Positions 1-8,935 of a DNA stretch of 64,000 bases are shown piece by piece. The notes under the pieces are model-generated. The model saw nothing but the letters and a program-made list of their open reading frames with translations, did no database searches and was not told where the DNA came from. The DNA lies in contig DGHT01000014.1 of assembly GCA_002392765.1 (NCBI GenBank), forward strand, positions 29,239 through 93,238, read 5' to 3'. Source of the stretch: Verrucomicrobia bacterium UBA3841. Lineage in GTDB: Bacteria > Verrucomicrobiota > Kiritimatiellia > RFP12 > UBA1067. The stretch's first letter is position 1; each line of letters opens with the position of its first letter. The position numbers and the translations under genes are program-made.

Positions 1-77
1 GATGCGGCATCTTGCCGCGTCCGGATGACGGAGCAAGATGCTCCATCTCCTTGATGCCGCCGCCAGGATTGCGGCTT
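1..77 (-). repeat. BIME-like composite of REP hairpins
   Basis: Three small hairpins follow one another: GCGGC/GCCGC (4-8 with 14-18), GGAGC/GCTCC (30-34 with 40-44) and GCCGC/GCGGC (56-60 with 71-75). Between the last two lies CATCTCCTTG (44-53), read as CAAGGAGATG on the minus strand. The same linker separates two hairpins in the array at 55.9-56.05 kb, where the stems have different sequences. No GTAG head is visible in this copy, so it is probably degenerate. Confidence 0.55.
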
Positions 78-100
78 TCCCGGTTAACATTTCTTCCATA

Positions 101-130
101 ATTTTACACTTTACATTTTACACTTTACAT
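101..130. repeat. A/T-rich tandem repeat (TTTACA type)
   Basis: ATTTTACACTTTACA is followed by a second, overlapping copy immediately before the end of the lolC-like gene. The same 15-mer occurs at 48834-48848, inside the coding sequence of the giant LRR protein, so it is a dispersed low-complexity repeat rather than a local accident. Confidence 0.7.
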
Positions 131-131
131 T

Positions 132-1346
132 CTATTCATCGAGTGCCTTCACCGGGTCTTTAGCCGCTGCGAAAAGCGCGGGGACCAGCGACGCCAAAAG
201 CCCGAAGAAGTAGATCGCCGATACGGTGTACACTACATCGGACACTACAATGCGGTGCGGTATCTCCTCAAGATTGTAGATCGCCGGCGGAAACACCTCC
301 ATACCCATGCCGGCGAGCCACTCGACAATATTCTGGAGATTGGAGAGAACCCCCCAGCTCGCCAGCAATCCCAGGAGAACTCCTGCTGTACACTGTATCA
401 GACCGTGCGTGACGAAAACGCCCATTATGCCGGCCTTTCCGAACCCGAGGGCTTTCAAAAGGCCGATTTCCGGCGTTTTCTGGACGCCCAGCACGAGAAG
501 AGTGTTCATCACGCAGAATAGCGCGACTATCGAAATCAATAGCAGGAGGACGGCCGTCAGGTTCGTCTCGACGGCTATCGCATCGAAAAGACGTTTGTCC
601 GCCTCGCGCCATGTCAGCACCCGGAAGCGTCCGCGCGGCAGAGGCAGGCTGGACACTATCGCGCTGAATGCGTTCTCGTCCGTCGGACACGACGTCTTGA
701 CGTGCACCGCCAGGACCCCCTCTTCGACACCCATCAAATCGCGGGCCGAATCGAGCGACGAGACGATATATCCCGAATCGTAATCGTAGTGTCCGCTCGA
801 GAATATGCCTCCGACTTTCCACTTGCGCGGCAGAAACACCTCGTTCGGAAGCGGGGGCGCGCATACTGTTATGACATCCCCCGCCCACACTCCGAGGGAA
901 AACGCAAGTTCGCGGCCGATTACTACCGTGTCCGGATCGAGATCGAAAGAACCCGCCACCGGCGCGCCGACATCGTACGCCTTTTCGAAGCCATCCGCGT
1001 CGATGCCTATCAGAACCGGCGCGGCGACCCTGTCGGCGCGCGATACGAGAACGCGCGTATCGATTTCGGGCGTTGCGGACACGATGCCGGGAACGCTCCT
1101 GAACCGTTCGGCCATCGCCTCTCCGCTGCGGAGCATGCGCGAATCGGCGGACATCACCGTGATGTGCGGCTTGAACTCCAGAACTTTCTCGCGCCAGGTG
1201 TCGCCGAAACCGGTCATGACGCTGCGCACGATGATCACAACGGCAACGCCCAGCATCACGCCGATTATCGAAACGAAAGTTATGACCGAAGCGACGGATC
1301 GCTTCGGTCTGATGTACTTGAACGCCAGAAACAGCGGGAACGGCAC
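132..1346 (-). CDS. lolC: LolC/LolE-family lipoprotein-releasing permease (FtsX-type ABC permease)
   Basis: The 404-residue product has the LolC/E layout. There is one N-terminal membrane segment (about residues 20-45), a long periplasmic domain (about 50-265) and three C-terminal membrane segments (about 270-390), the FtsX-like region. LolC/E with the ATPase LolD extracts lipoproteins from the inner membrane and hands them to the chaperone LolA. No LolD is in view; it may lie beyond the left edge. The start is GTG (MPFPLFLAF), 15 nt after the TonB-like gene, with only a weak ribosome-binding site, so translation probably follows from upstream. The length matches the family. LolC versus LolE, or a MacB-like exporter, cannot be separated from sequence reading alone. 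Confidence 0.85.
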   Translation of the reverse strand: MPFPLFLAFKYIRPKRSVASVITFVSIIGVMLGVAVVIIVRSVMTGFGDTWREKVLEFKPHITVMSADSRMLRSGEAMAERFRSVPGIVSATPEIDTRVLVSRADRVAAPVLIGIDADGFEKAYDVGAPVAGSFDLDPDTVVIGRELAFSLGVWAGDVITVCAPPLPNEVFLPRKWKVGGIFSSGHYDYDSGYIVSSLDSARDLMGVEEGVLAVHVKTSCPTDENAFSAIVSSLPLPRGRFRVLTWREADKRLFDAIAVETNLTAVLLLLISIVALFCVMNTLLVLGVQKTPEIGLLKALGFGKAGIMGVFVTHGLIQCTAGVLLGLLASWGVLSNLQNIVEWLAGMGMEVFPPAIYNLEEIPHRIVVSDVVYTVSAIYFFGLLASLVPALFAAAKDPVKALDE

Positions 1347-1361
1347 TTTACGTCAACCCCG

Positions 1362-3056
1362 TCAGAAATCTACCGTAACGGTGACGTCGGCCTTGTCGAC
1401 AGCCTGTGAGGACGCGTCCTCGTCCTCGGAGACGTCCTTGGCCGCATCCGTCTGGGCCGTAGGCAGGTAGCGGTAGTACACCATCAGCTGGAGCGCCGCA
1501 AGACAGCTGTCCATTACGGGTCTTGTCGAGAACTGATCCTGGTTCTCGAAATAGCCCTGCCTGTGCTCCTTGCCGGTCCAGTCCTTCACCTTTGTGGGGA
1601 GATCCTTGATCGCGGAAGGATAGAGCTTCTTCATTTCGGCGTTCCATTTCTGCCAGAGCATCTCGTCGCTCTTCACCGCGCCCGCCTTCATGCCGGCCTG
1701 GTACTTGCACTGGGTGGCGTAGTAGCAGTAGTACTGCGGCGAGGGACAGTCCTTGGCGAAATTCTCGCCGACCCCGCCTTTCTCGAACGACGGATGCCAG
1801 TCCTTCATGTAATCGAGAGCCGCGCGCACTTCCTTCGTATTGCCGTACCCGAGAAGCTGCATCGCAAGGCACCCGGTTGCGGTAAGGCCGGGATGTCCGC
1901 GCGAGTTCGCGCAGTAGGTGAAGTGGTCTTTGTAGAAGGAACGCGTCTGAAGGCATTTCACCGCCTTCTTGATGCACTGGTCGAGGCCTTCGGGATGAAG
2001 GCCGGCCATCTTGCCGGCCTTGAGCGCCTGAAGCGCCCATCCGGCGAAGGAAAGGTCGTCTCTCGTGGACTTGGGGTTGATCTTGTAGTCCCAGCCTCCG
2101 GTCGGCGACTGTCCGTCGATGATGCGCTGCAAGGTCTGCATCGCGACTTCCTTGCATTCCGGATTCTTCGTCATGCCGTACGCCTCGCAGAGCGCGTAGG
2201 TCGCGATAAGGAAGGCGTATTCGTTGCCGTCGGAACCCCTCATGCGTACACCATTGCTCCCGACTTGAAGCGATCCGATCAGCCACTCGATGCCCTTCTG
2301 AACGACGGGACCGAAATCCTTCCTGTACGGAGAGGGGGAATTCGGAAATTCGCCGTGGGCGAGGAACGTGAGCATGGCAAGAGCCGTGTTGGCGAGCTGC
2401 GATCCGCCGCCAGTCCAGCTGCCGTCGGGCCGCTGCGTCGCCTTGAGCCACCACAGAACCTTCACCACCGTCGCCTCTGTGGTGGGGTCGCCGATGCCGG
2501 CGCCTCCTTTTGTCGCGGAGCCGATGGAACCGGGCGTGCGCGAGCCGACCATGGACTTCATCTTGACCGGGGAATCGACGAAAGCGACCGTATCCTGCGT
2601 GGCGGGCTTGACGGACACCTGCTGCGAAGGCGGCGACGGGGTGGGCGTGAGATTCGAAACAGGACCGGGCATCGGCGTGTCGACGACGATTTCGACATCC
2701 TCCATCGGAGGCGGTTCGATATCGTCCGGTGGCTCGGGCTCGTCCTGCTGCTCCACTACATCCTGATCTTCCTGCGCTTCCGCGATAGTAACTTCGATCG
2801 TATCTTCCTTGAACGACGACATGGTGGTTAGAACAATCATGACCGTCACGAGGAGCAGAACGGAGACTATGGCGATCAGCGGAGCCGCCTGCCGCTGGAG
2901 TTCCAGCCTGGCGAGCTTGTATTCCCTGGAATTCTTCGGCTTGCCCAGACCCGAAAACATGCCGAAAAGGCGCTTGAAATAGCCCTTCTCCTCGTATTTT
3001 GCGCCAATCGCGTCAAGATCGAGCGCCTCGAATTCCTCTTCGATTTCTTCGCTCAT
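1362..3056 (-). CDS. TonB-like membrane anchor fused to an alpha/alpha-toroid (prenyltransferase/squalene-cyclase fold) domain
   Basis: This is a 564-residue modular protein. An acidic cytoplasmic tail (1-50) is followed by a single membrane span (about 58-78), then an acidic and proline-rich stretch (about 95-145) like the periplasmic spacer of TonB. From about 195 to 530 there are repeated helical units with QRPDGSW-, GGWDY- and GLTATG-type motifs, as in terpenoid-cyclase or prenyltransferase toroids. The gene directly follows two exbD genes and exbB, so the anchor is probably driven by the ExbBD motor. No canonical TonB C-terminal domain is seen; the toroid replaces it. ATG is preceded by AGGAG. 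Enzymatic activity is unlikely to be cyclase-like in the periplasm; a binding role is inferred. Confidence 0.75.
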   Translation of the reverse strand: MSEEIEEEFEALDLDAIGAKYEEKGYFKRLFGMFSGLGKPKNSREYKLARLELQRQAAPLIAIVSVLLLVTVMIVLTTMSSFKEDTIEVTIAEAQEDQDVVEQQDEPEPPDDIEPPPMEDVEIVVDTPMPGPVSNLTPTPSPPSQQVSVKPATQDTVAFVDSPVKMKSMVGSRTPGSIGSATKGGAGIGDPTTEATVVKVLWWLKATQRPDGSWTGGGSQLANTALAMLTFLAHGEFPNSPSPYRKDFGPVVQKGIEWLIGSLQVGSNGVRMRGSDGNEYAFLIATYALCEAYGMTKNPECKEVAMQTLQRIIDGQSPTGGWDYKINPKSTRDDLSFAGWALQALKAGKMAGLHPEGLDQCIKKAVKCLQTRSFYKDHFTYCANSRGHPGLTATGCLAMQLLGYGNTKEVRAALDYMKDWHPSFEKGGVGENFAKDCPSPQYYCYYATQCKYQAGMKAGAVKSDEMLWQKWNAEMKKLYPSAIKDLPTKVKDWTGKEHRQGYFENQDQFSTRPVMDSCLAALQLMVYYRYLPTAQTDAAKDVSEDEDASSQAVDKADVTVTVDF

Positions 3057-3065
3057 ACGACTCCT

Positions 3066-3488
3066 TTACAGTGTGAAGACACTTACGCTGAACAACTTGT
3101 ATTTGTAGCATACGTCAAGAACGTCGACAAGAGCCTTGTGCGGACTGTTTTCCGCGCATTTCACGATGATCGGCGTGTCGGTGGAGACGGCGGCGGTTTC
3201 TTTCAGATAGCCCTCAAGCTGTTTGAGGGTCACCTCCTTCTTGTTGTAGACGTACGTCCCGTTGCGCTCACCGTTGTAGAGAGCCTTGCCGATTTCGATC
3301 GTGCACGTGATGTCCTTGTCCGACGGATCGGACGCGGAACTCGTCGCCGGAGCCGGGCGGTTGACGTTCAAGCGCGAGAGGATATCCTCCTGTTTGATCG
3401 TCACTACGAAGAAAATAATCAGTTCGAACACGACGTCGATCATCGGCGTCATGTCGAGTGCCGGATTCTCCTGGGGCTTTCTTGCCAT
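3066..3488 (-). CDS. exbD: ExbD/TolR-family proton-channel subunit (second copy)
   Basis: The 140-residue protein has the ExbD pattern: a short cytoplasmic N-terminus, one membrane helix carrying the conserved Asp (LDMTPMIDVVFELIIFFVV, Asp in PMIDVVF) and a periplasmic domain ending about residue 140. ExbD with ExbB forms the proton-driven motor that energises TonB. The first 30 residues are identical to those of the neighbouring exbD copy, while the periplasmic domains share little. The gene starts 1 nt after the stop of that copy, so the two should be co-translated. Confidence 0.9.
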   Translation of the reverse strand: MARKPQENPALDMTPMIDVVFELIIFFVVTIKQEDILSRLNVNRPAPATSSASDPSDKDITCTIEIGKALYNGERNGTYVYNKKEVTLKQLEGYLKETAAVSTDTPIIVKCAENSPHKALVDVLDVCYKYKLFSVSVFTL

Positions 3489-3489
3489 A

Positions 3490-3987
3490 TCAGTGCTTCT
3501 TGTATTTGCCCGTCAACAGCCGCGGTCTCAACTCGCCTTTCGTCTTGTCTTCGAACGTGGCCATGAACGAAATCTTCCAGATGCCCGCTTTCGTGCAGGC
3601 GTCCATCACGTCGCGGACCGCGCTGTGGGGCGTTTCGAAGTCGGCCCTGATAAGAACGGGGAACTCCCGTCCGCCGAGCCTGTCCATCTTCGCCTTCACG
3701 CGGTTGTAGACGTCCTCTTTCGTGAGCGTTCTGTCGCCCATCGATATGCGCGGCGTCTTAAGGCGTCTGCCGTCCTTGTCGATGCTCGCGATATCGAACT
3801 GCATGTGGTCGGGCGGAAGCGAATCCGCCGTGATCACCATGCCGTTCTTCCCGTTCTCCAGTTCGATCGTCTCGTCTTTCTTCTGCGCCTCCGTAAGGGT
3901 AACGACGAAGAAGATGATCAGTTCGAACACGACGTCGATCATCGGCGTCATGTCGAGTGCCGGGTTCTCCTGGGGTTTCCTTGCCAT
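3490..3987 (-). CDS. exbD: ExbD/TolR-family proton-channel subunit (first copy)
   Basis: The 165-residue protein has the same membrane segment and conserved Asp as the downstream copy. Its periplasmic part is longer and different and ends in a basic tail (RPRLLTGKYKKH). It lies between exbB and the second exbD, with 36 nt to exbB. The near-identical 5' ends of the two genes at DNA level suggest a recent duplication or gene conversion limited to the membrane anchor. The two subunits may form a heteromeric ExbD pair around one ExbB pentamer (inference). Confidence 0.9.
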   Translation of the reverse strand: MARKPQENPALDMTPMIDVVFELIIFFVVTLTEAQKKDETIELENGKNGMVITADSLPPDHMQFDIASIDKDGRRLKTPRISMGDRTLTKEDVYNRVKAKMDRLGGREFPVLIRADFETPHSAVRDVMDACTKAGIWKISFMATFEDKTKGELRPRLLTGKYKKH

Positions 3988-4023
3988 TTTCTGCGCCTTG
4001 GCTTTTGCGGCAGTCAGCCCAGG

Positions 4024-4833
4024 TTATTCCGCCGCCCCCTCTTCGGGCGCGACCTCGACGTTTCTCAAGCTGTTCAGAAGTTCCATCGTCACGGCCGTCA
4101 TCCTCAGGATGAGGCGGTTGGCCTTGTTGCGCAGCGAGTAGAAGAACGTGATGGAGGGAATCGAAATGACAAGACCGCCGGCCGTGGTGTAGAGGGCCTG
4201 TCCGATCGATCCGGCGAGAGCCGACGCGTCGCCGGCCGAACCCTGGGCCAGCTTGGCGAACGTCAAGATCATGCCTTCGACCGTACCGAGAAGTCCGAGA
4301 GACGGGCCGAGGTTTCCGCAAACGCTGATCCAGTTCAGACGCTGCTGGATCTTCTCCTGTTCAAGATCGGACGCGGCGGTCACGGCTTCCTGGATCGCCT
4401 CGAAGCCTTCTTCCACGTGCTGGAAAGCGGCCATGACGATCGAACTCATGGCGGACGGGTTGGACTCGCAGACCTGCATGGCCTTGACGACGTCGCCCTC
4501 GCCCATGGCCTGCTGCACCTCGTCGACGAGCTTCTTGGGCATGAGCTTCTCGGGCTTGATGAGAATCCAGTTGTCGATGATGAAGTAGATGGACAGGGCG
4601 AGGTCGCCGAAAATCACAAGCCAGAGGATCGTACCGAGAATGTCGGGGTCGTTGGGGTTGTAGATGACCGTGAGGAATCCGCCGCCGCCCGATTTCTGCT
4701 TCGCGGCGTTTGCGTCTACCGCCTTGCCGTCGGCTCCCTCGAGTTCTCCGGCCGCGAACGCCGCGGTCAAAGGCGCCGCGCACGCTCCCATGAGGATTGC
4801 AAACGCCATTATCGACTTTTTGAACTTTCTCAT
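4024..4833 (-). CDS. exbB: ExbB/TolQ/MotA-family proton-channel protein with signal peptide
   Basis: The 269-residue product begins with a cleavable-looking signal peptide (residues 1-27, ending ALTAAFAAG) and a short glycine-rich region. The ExbB core follows: a first membrane helix around 55-75, a cytoplasmic helical domain, and two further helices with the family motif GLLGTVEGMILTF (about 188-200) and the TTAGGLVISIP segment (about 224-234). ExbB forms the pentameric stator that conducts protons. A signal peptide in front of ExbB is found in some non-proteobacterial versions. The gene is first of an exbB-exbD-exbD-tonB-like set. Confidence 0.92.
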   Translation of the reverse strand: MRKFKKSIMAFAILMGACAAPLTAAFAAGELEGADGKAVDANAAKQKSGGGGFLTVIYNPNDPDILGTILWLVIFGDLALSIYFIIDNWILIKPEKLMPKKLVDEVQQAMGEGDVVKAMQVCESNPSAMSSIVMAAFQHVEEGFEAIQEAVTAASDLEQEKIQQRLNWISVCGNLGPSLGLLGTVEGMILTFAKLAQGSAGDASALAGSIGQALYTTAGGLVISIPSITFFYSLRNKANRLILRMTAVTMELLNSLRNVEVAPEEGAAE

Positions 4834-4883
4834 CTCGTTTTCCTTTTATTGTTTATGGATGTATATGGAGAGTGTGCGAAACG

Positions 4884-5648
4884 TCAGAGCGAACGGGCCA
4901 GCGATTCCATGCTTTCAGCCCTGAGATCCATTCCGATCTGCCTGAAGCAGTCGGCGCAGCGCAGAAGAGCCGTGCGCCTCGCCTGCCGGCAGGGGGGATC
5001 GTTGTACATGAGTCCGACGCGAAGATATGCGTCCGTCAGCGCCTTGCGGTAGGCTTCGGGATTTTCGGAGCCGCCGGCGGCGATGATGTCGCCGCGCATG
5101 ATCAGGGCTTCCGCGCTCGACGCCCTGTCTCCGTTGGACGACGCCATCCTGAGACAGTTCTCGAGCTGCTGGTTTTTTCCGAGTTTGAGCAGCGTCTGCC
5201 AGTAGGCCGGGGCGAGATCGCCCTTGTACGCGGCGGACTTGTCGGTGCTTATCAGCTGGCTCGCGGTGTCGTACGCCTTCTGGACCTGATTGGCCGCGAC
5301 GTAGGCCTCGACGAGATAGCGGCAGGCAAGCTTGTCCCACTGCAGCATCTTGTACGTCTGCATTATCTGCGTGAGACCCGCTATCGCCTGTGCGCCCTGT
5401 CCCTTCCTGACCTTGTCCGCGAGCGCTTCGAAATTTGCCGGCTTCTCGATATCGAGCTCCCGTACGGATGCCAGCGGGACTTCGGTTTTCATGTTGCCCT
5501 TTTTGAGCGTCACGACATAGACCTTCTGTCCGGGCATGTAGACGACATCGCCCGTCTTTTTGTCGTTTTCGGTAATCACGGATCCCGGCACTGCGACCGC
5601 CGATGCCGCTATCGCCGCAAATGCCGCTGTCAATGCGAATTTCTTCAT
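4884..5648 (-). CDS. exported helical-repeat (TPR-like) protein of the Ton-like operon
   Basis: The 254-residue protein has a clear signal peptide (MKKFALTAAFAAIAASAVA) and a short beta-rich stretch (about 35-70) that recalls SH3-like or LysM-sized modules. Alpha-helical repeats from about 75 to 250 (ACRYLVEAYVAANQVQKAY) look like degenerate TPRs. It sits between the 1084-residue TPR protein and exbB on the same strand with short gaps, so it is likely a periplasmic component of the same machinery. I do not recognise a named family. Confidence 0.7.
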   Translation of the reverse strand: MKKFALTAAFAAIAASAVAVPGSVITENDKKTGDVVYMPGQKVYVVTLKKGNMKTEVPLASVRELDIEKPANFEALADKVRKGQGAQAIAGLTQIMQTYKMLQWDKLACRYLVEAYVAANQVQKAYDTASQLISTDKSAAYKGDLAPAYWQTLLKLGKNQQLENCLRMASSNGDRASSAEALIMRGDIIAAGGSENPEAYRKALTDAYLRVGLMYNDPPCRQARRTALLRCADCFRQIGMDLRAESMESLARSL

Positions 5649-5674
5649 TTTTTATCTCCTTGAAATTGTTGTTC

Positions 5675-8600
5675 TCACTCGCCGTCCGCTTCCGCAGGCT
5701 GGCCGGCCCCGCCTTGATCTACGGATTCCTCCTCCTCGACAAGCCTGCCGCCGAGCGCCTGGGCTTCGTTGACGCAACGCTGCACGGCGTCGCGGCTCTT
5801 CCCGTTCGGGAAGTAGCGAAGGTATTCGGTGCCGAATTTCAGCGCGCGGTTTGCCTGCGCCTTGCCCATCTTCAGGAGAAGCGGCAGGAGTTTTGCGTAG
5901 GCCTCTTCGAGGTTGTCCGCCTCTTGCGCCGAGTACTGGTCGATCGTATGTTCCGCCGTCGGCGCGCGCGTCTGCAGGAACGTCTGGAGGGTCGTGGCGG
6001 CGGTGCCGCGCGTCTTTGCGGCCTCTTCCTCGAGTCCCATCGCCATTTCCGCCTCGACCTGGCTTATGCGCACGTCTGCGCTCATGAGGTCGACGGTATC
6101 CTGCTTCCAGACAGGCTCGTTCCTCCAGTAGTTGCGCAGCCTCTTGACCGCTCCGATGGCCGCGCCGTAGTGCTTGCGGCGGATCGTCTCGTCGCGCTCC
6201 TGGCGGCCCTGGGCCGTAGCGCACTGTACGATCATGTCGCACGCATTCGTGCAGATAACGAGCTTGGACATCTTCTCGTCTGCCATGAACTGGTCAAGGT
6301 ACTCGCGCGCTTCGTTCCAGTTCTTCTGCGCCATGAGGCTCTTGGCCTTGCCGAGCCGCGCCCTGGCCACCGTGTTGACATGGTTCGTGCCTGCTTTGAG
6401 AATCGCCTTGTCAAAGGCTTCGTCCGCGAGCGACCAGCTCTTCGCGTCGATGAGCGACTCGCCGGCGCGCACGAAATCGTACGGCTGGTAGTCGGAACTT
6501 TCGCTGCGGATCATCTCCGCGTAAATGTCGGTGCTCTCGCGCTTGAGAGCCTCTTTTTTCGCCTCGTCGGGAATCGTAAGCGAGTATTCGATGAGGTTGC
6601 GCGCCAGACGCGGCATGGCCTTCTTCGCCTCGTCCGAATCGGGAAATTCCTTCCTGAGCCGCGCAAGGGCGTCCTTGCACTTTTCGACTTCGTTCAGAAT
6701 CGTGTAGATCGTGCCGAGCTTGACGTACGTGCGCTTGGCCCACTCGCCCTTCGGATAGGCCGCCACATAGTCCTCGAGACACTTGACCGCGTTGCGGCGG
6801 AACCCGTCGACCTTGTCTTCCGGCTTCGTGAGCCTGCTCCAGCAGTCGCCGGCCATGTAAAGAGCCGCTTCGCGCAGTTTGGAATAGCTTTCCTTGTCCT
6901 TGGCGGACACGGCGGGATCGGACAGCTTCACCCCTGCCTCCTTTGCGAAATCCTGGAACCGCTTTATGCCGCGGATTATCTGCGCCGACCCTCTCGAGAG
7001 TTCCTTGTCGGCAACCTCCTTCGTCTCGTTCGTTTGCGCGGCGGTGATGATTTCAAGACCGTCCATCTGGTAGTACTTGGCCAGATTCAGTTTTGTCTGC
7101 ATCTTCCTCAATTCGTTCTTCTCCACCTCGACGTACCTTTCGAGGGTCTTCATGGAGCTGGCCCTGTCGCCGATCTTGTCGTAGCACGCCGCCAGGTTGG
7201 AAAGAGCAGATGCGTAGAAGGGAGACGACCGGTAGAACTTGTCCACTATGCCGAACAGCTCTATGGCGTCGCGGTACTTGCCGGCCTCCTTGGCTTCGTT
7301 CGCCATGGAAAGAGCCATCGTCGCGGCCGCGCTGTGCCGCCTGTAGTTGGAAAGGAACGACTTGTAGAGTCTGTCCGCGCCGGCGATGTTGCCCATCGCC
7401 TTCTCCTTCGAGGCCACGCGGAGGGTCGCGTCGCCGGCGGAAATCATGACAACCTTGTCGGACGCTCCTCCGAAGCGCTCCGCGAGATACCCTTCCACGG
7501 CGTCGGCGTATATCCTGAGCGCATCCTTCTCGGCGGGGTTCTTCGTCCTGAGGATGAGGCTTTGGTACGCGTTGATGAGATTTTCGATCGCGGTGATCGA
7601 CTCCCTCCCTTCCGGGAAATTGCCGAGAGCCGTGAAATATTCGTCGATGGCGCCCTGGTAGTCCTTCTCGGCCAGCTTGTCGTTGCCGATCTTGAACTGC
7701 ATTTCGCGCACCTTCGCCTCCTGTTCGGGAGTGATGTTCGCCTTGACTTCAACATTGTATTCTTTTTTGACGAACGCCTCTATCTCCTTGGACATGTCGC
7801 CGGCCTGCGACGCCCACGGAGACATGGGGAAGCGCACGAACACGTTGAGCGCGTGATTGAAGGCGCCGCTGCCGTTGCGCTTGCCGTTGCGCCCCTTCTC
7901 GCCGAAAAGGAGCGATTTTATGCGTTCGTCGTCGCGCTTGGGCTTTTTGGCCTCTTCCTTGGCCTCGTTCCAAAGCATTTCGGCGAGCATGAAGCGGCAG
8001 AGCGGCATCGGGGACTGTCTGAGAAAGCCTTCGCGCCCGTCGGGATCGCGCGCCTCGAGCTGTTCGTGGAGGTCTTTCAGCTGGTCCATGTAGTCGTCGA
8101 TCGTCTCCTGCGCCTTCTTGACGCTGCCGCCGAGAAGTTCGATGTTCGCCTTCATTGCAATCGCTCGCCCGAACACGACGGGATTGTCCATCTGCCACAA
8201 AAGCTGCTTCACAATCCCTTTGGCCTTTTCGAGAAAGGCGTCCCTTTTCTTCTTGTCGGCCGTGTCCTTGGCCACGCGCAGATACAGTTCGGCGCCTTCG
8301 CACGCCACGCCGCACCAAAGGGATTTGTCTTCGTCATTGTTCTGGTAGTCGAGCATTCCCATCAGTTTGGCGTACGTGTCGGCGGCATCCGCGAAGCGCT
8401 TGTCCAGGACGAGCAGATAACCCCACTGGTAGTAGGCGTTGCGGACGAACGGGATGAGATCCTTCGACGGCTTCTGGTTCTTCTGGAAGAACTCGCCGTA
8501 TATTTTGGCGCATTCCGCGTTTCTGTGGTTCTGAAAATGGTTGTTCGCCACCTCGAGCCTCGCGGCCCAGTATTTCGCGCCAGTCCTGTCCGGAAGAGCG

Positions 8601-8929
8601 GCGATTTTCGCCTCCGCCTCTTCGGTCTTGCCGAGAAGAAGCATTCCGCGCACTTCGATGGCGAAGAACATCGCTTCGGATTCCGGCCATTTGGCCTTCG
8701 TTGCTGCTATGACGGGCTCGGCAAAGTCGGGCAGTCCGTACTGGATCAGAGCCTCTACGTACGCAATCTCGTTCTTGAGCTCCGGATCCATCTGGTTTTC
8801 GGCCGGAGCCGCGGCCGCATCCCCGGCGGCGTCGGCTTCCTGCGCGCAAACTGTGCATGGAACGGCCGACACAAGCGCGGCCGAAAGACATGCTAAGAAG
8901 TGGATTTTTGTATTGTCGCAAATCATCAT
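5675..8929 (-). CDS. large periplasmic TPR protein
   Basis: Starting at the ATG at 8929 gives 1084 residues with a signal peptide (FLACLSAALVSAVPCTVCA). A longer reading frame runs upstream to 9088, but it would overlap fusA and its terminator. Tetratricopeptide-type helices run through almost the whole protein, for example units containing SALSNLAACYDKIGDRASSM, ARLGKAKSLMAQKNWNEAR and KLGTIYTILNEVEKC. TPR proteins of this size next to ExbBD/TonB-like genes are typical of PVC bacteria and probably scaffold the envelope complex. The promoter places the transcription start on the A of this ATG, so initiation is predicted to be leaderless. Confidence 0.85.
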   Translation of the reverse strand: MMICDNTKIHFLACLSAALVSAVPCTVCAQEADAAGDAAAAPAENQMDPELKNEIAYVEALIQYGLPDFAEPVIAATKAKWPESEAMFFAIEVRGMLLLGKTEEAEAKIAALPDRTGAKYWAARLEVANNHFQNHRNAECAKIYGEFFQKNQKPSKDLIPFVRNAYYQWGYLLVLDKRFADAADTYAKLMGMLDYQNNDEDKSLWCGVACEGAELYLRVAKDTADKKKRDAFLEKAKGIVKQLLWQMDNPVVFGRAIAMKANIELLGGSVKKAQETIDDYMDQLKDLHEQLEARDPDGREGFLRQSPMPLCRFMLAEMLWNEAKEEAKKPKRDDERIKSLLFGEKGRNGKRNGSGAFNHALNVFVRFPMSPWASQAGDMSKEIEAFVKKEYNVEVKANITPEQEAKVREMQFKIGNDKLAEKDYQGAIDEYFTALGNFPEGRESITAIENLINAYQSLILRTKNPAEKDALRIYADAVEGYLAERFGGASDKVVMISAGDATLRVASKEKAMGNIAGADRLYKSFLSNYRRHSAAATMALSMANEAKEAGKYRDAIELFGIVDKFYRSSPFYASALSNLAACYDKIGDRASSMKTLERYVEVEKNELRKMQTKLNLAKYYQMDGLEIITAAQTNETKEVADKELSRGSAQIIRGIKRFQDFAKEAGVKLSDPAVSAKDKESYSKLREAALYMAGDCWSRLTKPEDKVDGFRRNAVKCLEDYVAAYPKGEWAKRTYVKLGTIYTILNEVEKCKDALARLRKEFPDSDEAKKAMPRLARNLIEYSLTIPDEAKKEALKRESTDIYAEMIRSESSDYQPYDFVRAGESLIDAKSWSLADEAFDKAILKAGTNHVNTVARARLGKAKSLMAQKNWNEAREYLDQFMADEKMSKLVICTNACDMIVQCATAQGRQERDETIRRKHYGAAIGAVKRLRNYWRNEPVWKQDTVDLMSADVRISQVEAEMAMGLEEEAAKTRGTAATTLQTFLQTRAPTAEHTIDQYSAQEADNLEEAYAKLLPLLLKMGKAQANRALKFGTEYLRYFPNGKSRDAVQRCVNEAQALGGRLVEEEESVDQGGAGQPAEADGE

Positions 8930-8935
8930 GCGACA

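Noticed and set aside
5603..8896. A 1097-residue open frame on the plus strand
   Set aside because: It is exactly antisense to the TPR protein; long antisense frames are expected from this GC-rich codon usage. The same holds for plus-strand frames at 3286-5052, 9429-11150, 30386-32656, 32385-34397, 45480-47198 and 24297-25916.
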